Below, in pieces: positions 5,789 through 9,068 of a DNA stretch of 9,068 bases. The notes under the pieces were generated by a model, which did not search any database, was not told the origin of the DNA, and saw nothing but the letters and a program-made list of their open reading frames with translations. Positions within the stretch are counted from its first letter, which is position 1, and each line of letters begins with the position of its first letter. The stretch comes from CAZWCX01 sp964632945 (GTDB taxonomy: Bacteria; Planctomycetota; MHYJ01; WSZJ01; CAZWCX01): contig CAZWCX010000208.1 of the NCBI GenBank assembly GCA_964632945.1, positions 1 to 9,068 of the forward strand, given 5' to 3'. The translations under genes were made by a program, and so were the position numbers.

Positions 5789-7558
5789 CTATTTCCGCTC
5801 CAATCGTTCGCGAATGCGTCCGATCTGCTTTTCGGCTTCGATCCGGAAGTCCGGCTCGGCGATCACGTGCTCCTCGTACGCCGCAATCGCGGCGCGATAG
5901 TCCGCCGCCACGGAGGTCAGGGCGTCCAGCGGGCTTTCCCCCCGGCGCCCCCGCTCCTCGGCCAGACTCGCGTGGACTTCCGCCCGCCGGCGCAGCGCCT
6001 CGCCGTACGGCAGGCCTTCCACCCGCTGCCGCCATTCGACGGCCAGGGTGTAGTCGGAAATCGCCGCGAGGAAGGCACCGACGGGATCGCCGCCCGCTAT
6101 GGCCTCCGCCGACCCCAGGCCATGAAGCGCGCGGGCGCGATTCATGTACGCCTCGCACGAGTCCGGCGCGAGTCGCACCGCTTCCTCGGACCACCGCAGG
6201 GCTTCCCGGTAGTGACCGCGCGGATCCCGCCCTGCGCGCTCGTGCACCCGGGCCAGGCCCAAGTGCACGGTCGCCAGATTCTTGCAGGTCCCGTGCGCCA
6301 CCCGCGGCTCGGGTCGAAACCAGTGCTGATACTCCCGTGCCCGCGCGAAGTCCTCCCGGGCTCTCTCGTAGGCGCGTTCCGGATTCTCCCCCCGGTCTTC
6401 GCGTTCCTCGGCGTTGCGCCGGTGCTCGATCCCCATGGCATTGTACGTACTGGCGCGCGCGTTCATGACCTCGCGGACGGCCCACGTCGCCAGGCCAATG
6501 AAAACGGCCAGCCCGAGCGCGACTTCCATGCACAAGCGCCGGTGACGGCGCAGGTGCTTTCCCCAACGCGCCGCCCGCGACGGGGGACGCGCCCAGGTGG
6601 GCCGGCCGTCGAGCCAGCGCGTCAAGTCCTGAGCGAACTCGGCTGCCGTGGCGTAGCGGAGAGCCGAGTCGAACTCCATGCACCGGAGAATGACCGCCTC
6701 GAGTTCCCGATCGATCGTCGCCGCCCGCCGATGCGGAGGGACGATCTCGCCCGCCAGCACGCTTCGGACGACCTGGTTAAGGTCGGAACCGAAGTGAGGG
6801 GGATAGCCGGTCACGAGGTGATAGAGGGTCGCGCCCAGGGAATACACGTCGCTGCGGGCGTCGACGCGGCCAAGGTCGCCGCGCGCCTGCTCCGGCGACA
6901 TGTAGGCGGGCGTCCCCAGCAGCACACCCGTGACGGAAAGGGACGGATCGACCTGCGCTCGCTTGGCCAGCCCGAAGTCGAGCACATACACGTGGGGGTC
7001 CCGGGCCGGCGCCGACGGTCCGTTTTCGATCCACCGGACCATCAAGTTTTGCGGCTTGAGATCGCGATGGACGATCCCCATCTCGTGCGCATGATGCACC
7101 GCCAGGCCGGCGTCCCGGACCAGACGCACGAGCAACCGGACGTCCCCCCCGGCGAGACGGGCCAGGGTCTCGCCCTCCACGAACTGCATCGCGCAGAACG
7201 GCCGCCCGCCCGCCTCTCCGCTGTCATGGACGGCGGCAATGTGCGGGTGGTTCAGGCGTCCGAGGGTCTCAATCTCGCGCCGGAATCGCGCGACCGCCAC
7301 GGGGTCGGCGCTCTCCAGCACTTTCAGCGCAACCCGTCGGCCAAGTTCCGTGTCCTCGGCCTCGTAGACGATCCCCATGCCGCCCCGCCCGACCACCCGC
7401 ATGGGCCGGTACTTCCCCAGTGCGTCCGGAAGAACTTCCGCATCCTTCGACGGATCGAGAAAGCGCAGCATCTTCCGGACGACGTGGGGCGCAAGCCCGG
7501 AACCCACGCCGCGCGGATCCTCCGGAGGGATCACTCCGGATCGAACAACCAGGTCCAT
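5789..7558 (-). CDS. Membrane-anchored Ser/Thr protein kinase with TPR-like C-terminal domain
   Basis: This 589-residue Hanks-type kinase has all the main catalytic motifs: glycine loop GRGGMG (57-62), VALK (76-79, Lys79), a helix-C region REIETL, HRDLKPQN (164-171), DFG (194-196) and GTPAYMSPEQ (215-224). One transmembrane helix (about 342-361, LCMEVALGLAVFIGLATWAV) follows a basic stretch (KHLRRHRR). This places the kinase in the cytoplasm and the remaining ~225 residues outside the membrane. That outer part is helical with TPR-like repeats, clearest at EALRWSEEAVRLAPDSCEAY (about 452-471), suggesting protein-protein sensing. The start is ATG at 7558, with GAGGAG about 11 bases upstream, overlapping the sigma factor gene by 28 bases. 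A GTG at 7534 making a GTGA overlap with the sigma stop is an alternative. Gene order suggests that the kinase senses something outside the cytoplasm and modifies the sigma factor. That link is inference; the substrate is unknown. Confidence 0.94.
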   Translation of the reverse strand: MDLVVRSGVIPPEDPRGVGSGLAPHVVRKMLRFLDPSKDAEVLPDALGKYRPMRVVGRGGMGIVYEAEDTELGRRVALKVLESADPVAVARFRREIETLGRLNHPHIAAVHDSGEAGGRPFCAMQFVEGETLARLAGGDVRLLVRLVRDAGLAVHHAHEMGIVHRDLKPQNLMVRWIENGPSAPARDPHVYVLDFGLAKRAQVDPSLSVTGVLLGTPAYMSPEQARGDLGRVDARSDVYSLGATLYHLVTGYPPHFGSDLNQVVRSVLAGEIVPPHRRAATIDRELEAVILRCMEFDSALRYATAAEFAQDLTRWLDGRPTWARPPSRAARWGKHLRRHRRLCMEVALGLAVFIGLATWAVREVMNARASTYNAMGIEHRRNAEEREDRGENPERAYERAREDFARAREYQHWFRPEPRVAHGTCKNLATVHLGLARVHERAGRDPRGHYREALRWSEEAVRLAPDSCEAYMNRARALHGLGSAEAIAGGDPVGAFLAAISDYTLAVEWRQRVEGLPYGEALRRRAEVHASLAEERGRRGESPLDALTSVAADYRAAIAAYEEHVIAEPDFRIEAEKQIGRIRERLERK

Positions 7559-8226
7559 TCGGCTTCCAACTCCTCGGGATCGACCGTGGCCTCGACCGCA
7601 GCGCGCAGGATTTCCCGGAGCCGCTTCTTCGAACGCTGAAGGCAGCCGGAAACGCCCGGAGCCGTGAGGTTGAACCGCTCGGCCAGTATCCGGTAGTCCG
7701 GTCCGTCCCCCTCGATCAGGAAATAGTCTCGAAAGACCTCGAAGCAGACTCCCATGTCCTGCTCCCGCATCTCCTTTTCCAACCGCCGGAACGAGTCCGT
7801 CAGCAGTTCGGCGCGCCACGATTCATCCAAGGCATTCTCGGCATCGATCGCAGCCGGATCCTCGACTCCCGTCAACGATCGCCCCAACACTAATTTTCGA
7901 TTGGACTTGCGGAAGTACTCATCGATGACGAAGCGATCCAGGACGAACGTAAGGAAGGTCCGAAACCGACGGCAGCGGGCGCGATCCACCTTCTGCAACA
8001 GGTGACCTTCCAGGATCCGACGCTGGAAAAACTCCTGCGTCAGGTCGTCGGCGGCATGGTCGCAGCCCACACGCGCGCGGATGAACTCGCGAATGGGCCG
8101 CCAGTATCGGCGCGCCAGCGTATCCAGCGCGGCAAGCCGCTCCAAATCGAGCGAGCCCGCCTGGACGATTTGGGTCCATTGCGTGGTGGGAAAGCGATCG
8201 AAGGGGGCATCGAGTCGGGTGCTCAA
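7531..8226 (-). CDS. ECF-like RNA polymerase sigma factor
   Basis: This 231-residue sigma-70 family regulator directs RNA polymerase to a specific gene set. The N-terminus has FPTTQW (12-17), the signature of the sigma subfamily with long N-terminal and linker regions common in Planctomycetota and Acidobacteriota. Region 2 covers about 38-110, with DDLTQEFF (60-67) and the DNA-contacting FRTFLTFVLDRFVIDEYFR (88-106). Region 4 (about 154-212) holds a helix-turn-helix, YRILAERFNLTAPGVSGCLQ (178-197). I chose TTG at 8226 because AGAGGGA stands 6 bases upstream and the protein then begins MSTRLDAPFDRFPTTQW, as relatives do. The frame stays open far upstream, but that part is low-complexity and not sigma-like. 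No anti-sigma factor is visible; instead a membrane kinase overlaps its 3' end. Regulation by that kinase is a reasonable guess. Confidence 0.92.
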   Translation of the reverse strand: MSTRLDAPFDRFPTTQWTQIVQAGSLDLERLAALDTLARRYWRPIREFIRARVGCDHAADDLTQEFFQRRILEGHLLQKVDRARCRRFRTFLTFVLDRFVIDEYFRKSNRKLVLGRSLTGVEDPAAIDAENALDESWRAELLTDSFRRLEKEMREQDMGVCFEVFRDYFLIEGDGPDYRILAERFNLTAPGVSGCLQRSKKRLREILRAAVEATVDPEELEAEWTWLFDPE

Positions 8227-8232
8227 GACCAA

Positions 8233-8239
8233 TCCCTCT
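8233..8239 (-). promoter_or_regulatory. Ribosome binding site that decides the TTG start of the sigma factor
   Basis: AGAGGGA on the minus strand stands 6 bases before TTG at 8226. No ATG or GTG with comparable spacing occurs near the point where similarity to sigma factors begins. Confidence 0.7.
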
Positions 8240-8524
8240 GGAAATTTTCGAATGTCACGGTGAATCGAGGGAGCGACCCCCGTAGTAAGAATGGGATTCA
8301 GGCGCTCAGGGAAATCGGGGGGCCGGAGTTCGGACACGGAGCAAGGCGACCTGCATGCCCCAACCTCCCCCGACGCATCCAAAGTGCCTTTCAAGACCCT
8401 CCCTGCGCGGACCGAGTCTCTCCCATATCCCGCGCGAGGTCCGGATTCCCGTGCCCCGCAGCGCCCGACGAACCGACGCTTGCGGGTGGCGCCGGGTGGC
8501 GACCGGAAACGGGAGTCGCCCGGG

Positions 8525-8559
8525 GGCGTGAGGCTGGGCGGGATGCCTGGCCTCACGCC
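8525..8559 (+). repeat. Strong inverted repeat / hairpin
   Basis: GGCGTGAGGC (8525-8534) and GCCTCACGCC (8550-8559) are perfectly complementary. Inside them, in plus-strand RNA, two wobble pairs (8535-8549, 8536-8548) and GGC/GCC (8537-8539 with 8545-8547) extend the stem to 15 pairs around a 5-base loop. In minus-strand RNA the two wobble pairs become C-A mismatches, so a plus-strand transcript would fold better. No T-run follows on either strand. Confidence 0.55.
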
Positions 8560-8968
8560 GACGCCACAAAGACCGTTCTCGCGAATTCCTGCACAGGTGA
8601 GATTCAAGGGCGACGGGAGAATCCGCCGCCAACCGGGGGGGGCGGAGGGACGTCCCAAATGGACCGTCCGCGGGACCCCGGAAGGTCGTTCGACGGCCCC
8701 GCAGGCGAACCGAACGTGGGACGGTCCTCGTCGTCATCGAGAGCCCTCTCGAATCAGGCGCGCCGTAAGGCGGACCGCGGGCCCGACGCGGCGACGGACG
8801 GGCCACCGCGGGTCGTCCAGGCGATCTTCCTCCGTCCGTCGCCGTGACGATCCCTCGGGACGGGCGTTCCCGCGATCGGGTCGCTCCCCGCGTCGATCCC
8901 CCGCAGCGCCGCGCCATTTCGGCCCCGGGTCCGGACCGCCGCATCCCCCGTCCGCCCGGGCCGAGGAT

Positions 8969-9068
8969 CCACGACGCCGGCGGCGCAAACCCGGCCCCCC
9001 CCCCGCCCCCCCCCGCCCCACCCCCCCGCGCCCGGGGCCCCCCCCGGCCCCGCCGGGGCCCCCCCCCC
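8969..9068. repeat. C-rich low-complexity contig end, probably artefact
   Basis: After 8968 there is no T at all. The last 68 bases (9001-9068) are about 52 C, 15 G and a single A, ending in a C homopolymer. This pattern is typical of false poly-G reads collapsed into a contig end rather than genomic sequence. Confidence 0.75.

Larger units (their letters stand above)
8227..9068. other. Long stretch with no recognisable gene
   Basis: This region is very GC-rich and all six frames are open by composition, giving Arg/Pro/Gly-rich translations with no known domain and no good ribosome binding sites. It holds the sigma factor's ribosome binding site next to the gene, a strong hairpin (8525-8559), a 9-bp inverted pair (8661-8669 and 8719-8727), and C-rich low-complexity sequence at the end. 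I found no convincing promoter for the sigma factor, though an ECF-type promoter recognised by its own product would not match the housekeeping consensus. Confidence 0.6.

Noticed and set aside
5741..7639. 632-codon plus-strand open frame opposite the membrane kinase
   Set aside because: It is antisense to an intact kinase with all catalytic motifs, and no ribosome site or domain supports it.
8227..8658. N-terminal 144-residue extension of the sigma factor from an ATG at 8658
   Set aside because: The extension is low-complexity and contains the strong AGAGGGA site for the TTG at 8226, where sigma similarity begins.
8661..8727. 9-bp inverted pair GGACCGTCC / GGACGGTCC
   Set aside because: It is short, with 49 bases between the arms in very GC-rich DNA; chance is a sufficient explanation without copies elsewhere.
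8306..8944. 212-codon minus-strand open frame upstream of the sigma factor
   Set aside because: It is Arg/Pro/Gly-rich composition with no ribosome site or recognisable domain, and part of it lies near the doubtful contig end.

Overview
The window is a GC-rich bacterial contig, and every gene I can support lies on the minus strand. Planctomycetota, or a close relative, is the best guess. Three things point there: a divergent EF-Tu switch I sequence of the type I associate with planctomycetes, several Hanks-type Ser/Thr kinases within 9 kb, and an ECF-like sigma factor with a DLTQEFF region 2 next to a membrane-anchored kinase. This is inference from recognised families, not from a search.

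Read in the direction of transcription (right to left), the window runs as follows. (1) 9068-8227 is about 840 bases with no credible gene. It holds one strong hairpin (8525-8559), and its last 70-100 bases are C-rich low-complexity sequence that looks like a contig-end artefact. (2) A sigma factor with a probable TTG start (8226-7531) overlaps a transmembrane Ser/Thr kinase with a TPR-like C-terminal region (7558-5789). The two look like one signalling unit. (3) A six-transmembrane voltage-sensor channel with a cytosolic TrkA-type domain (5575-4136) has a textbook S4 but lacks the usual potassium filter. (4) A nucleotide salvage pair, thymidine kinase (3990-3343) and hypoxanthine phosphoribosyltransferase (start 3343 or 3223, stop 2705), lies behind a good sigma-70-like promoter. 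(5) A single-domain PilZ protein (2613-2230) has its own promoter and a hairpin terminator. (6) A 29-residue, very basic small ORF (2097-2008) is followed by an FHA-kinase fusion (1921-722) whose kinase core has lost several conserved residues. (7) tRNA-Thr(UGU) (527-456) leads into tuf (308 to the window edge) from a strong promoter.

The themes are translation (tRNA-Thr and tuf), purine and pyrimidine salvage, c-di-GMP and phospho-signalling, and ion transport. I see no mobile element, CRISPR array or recognisable new multi-gene system. The points most worth a second look are the eroded FHA-kinase, the channel filter, the overlapping sigma/kinase pair, the 29-residue basic ORF and the hairpin in the right-hand gap.
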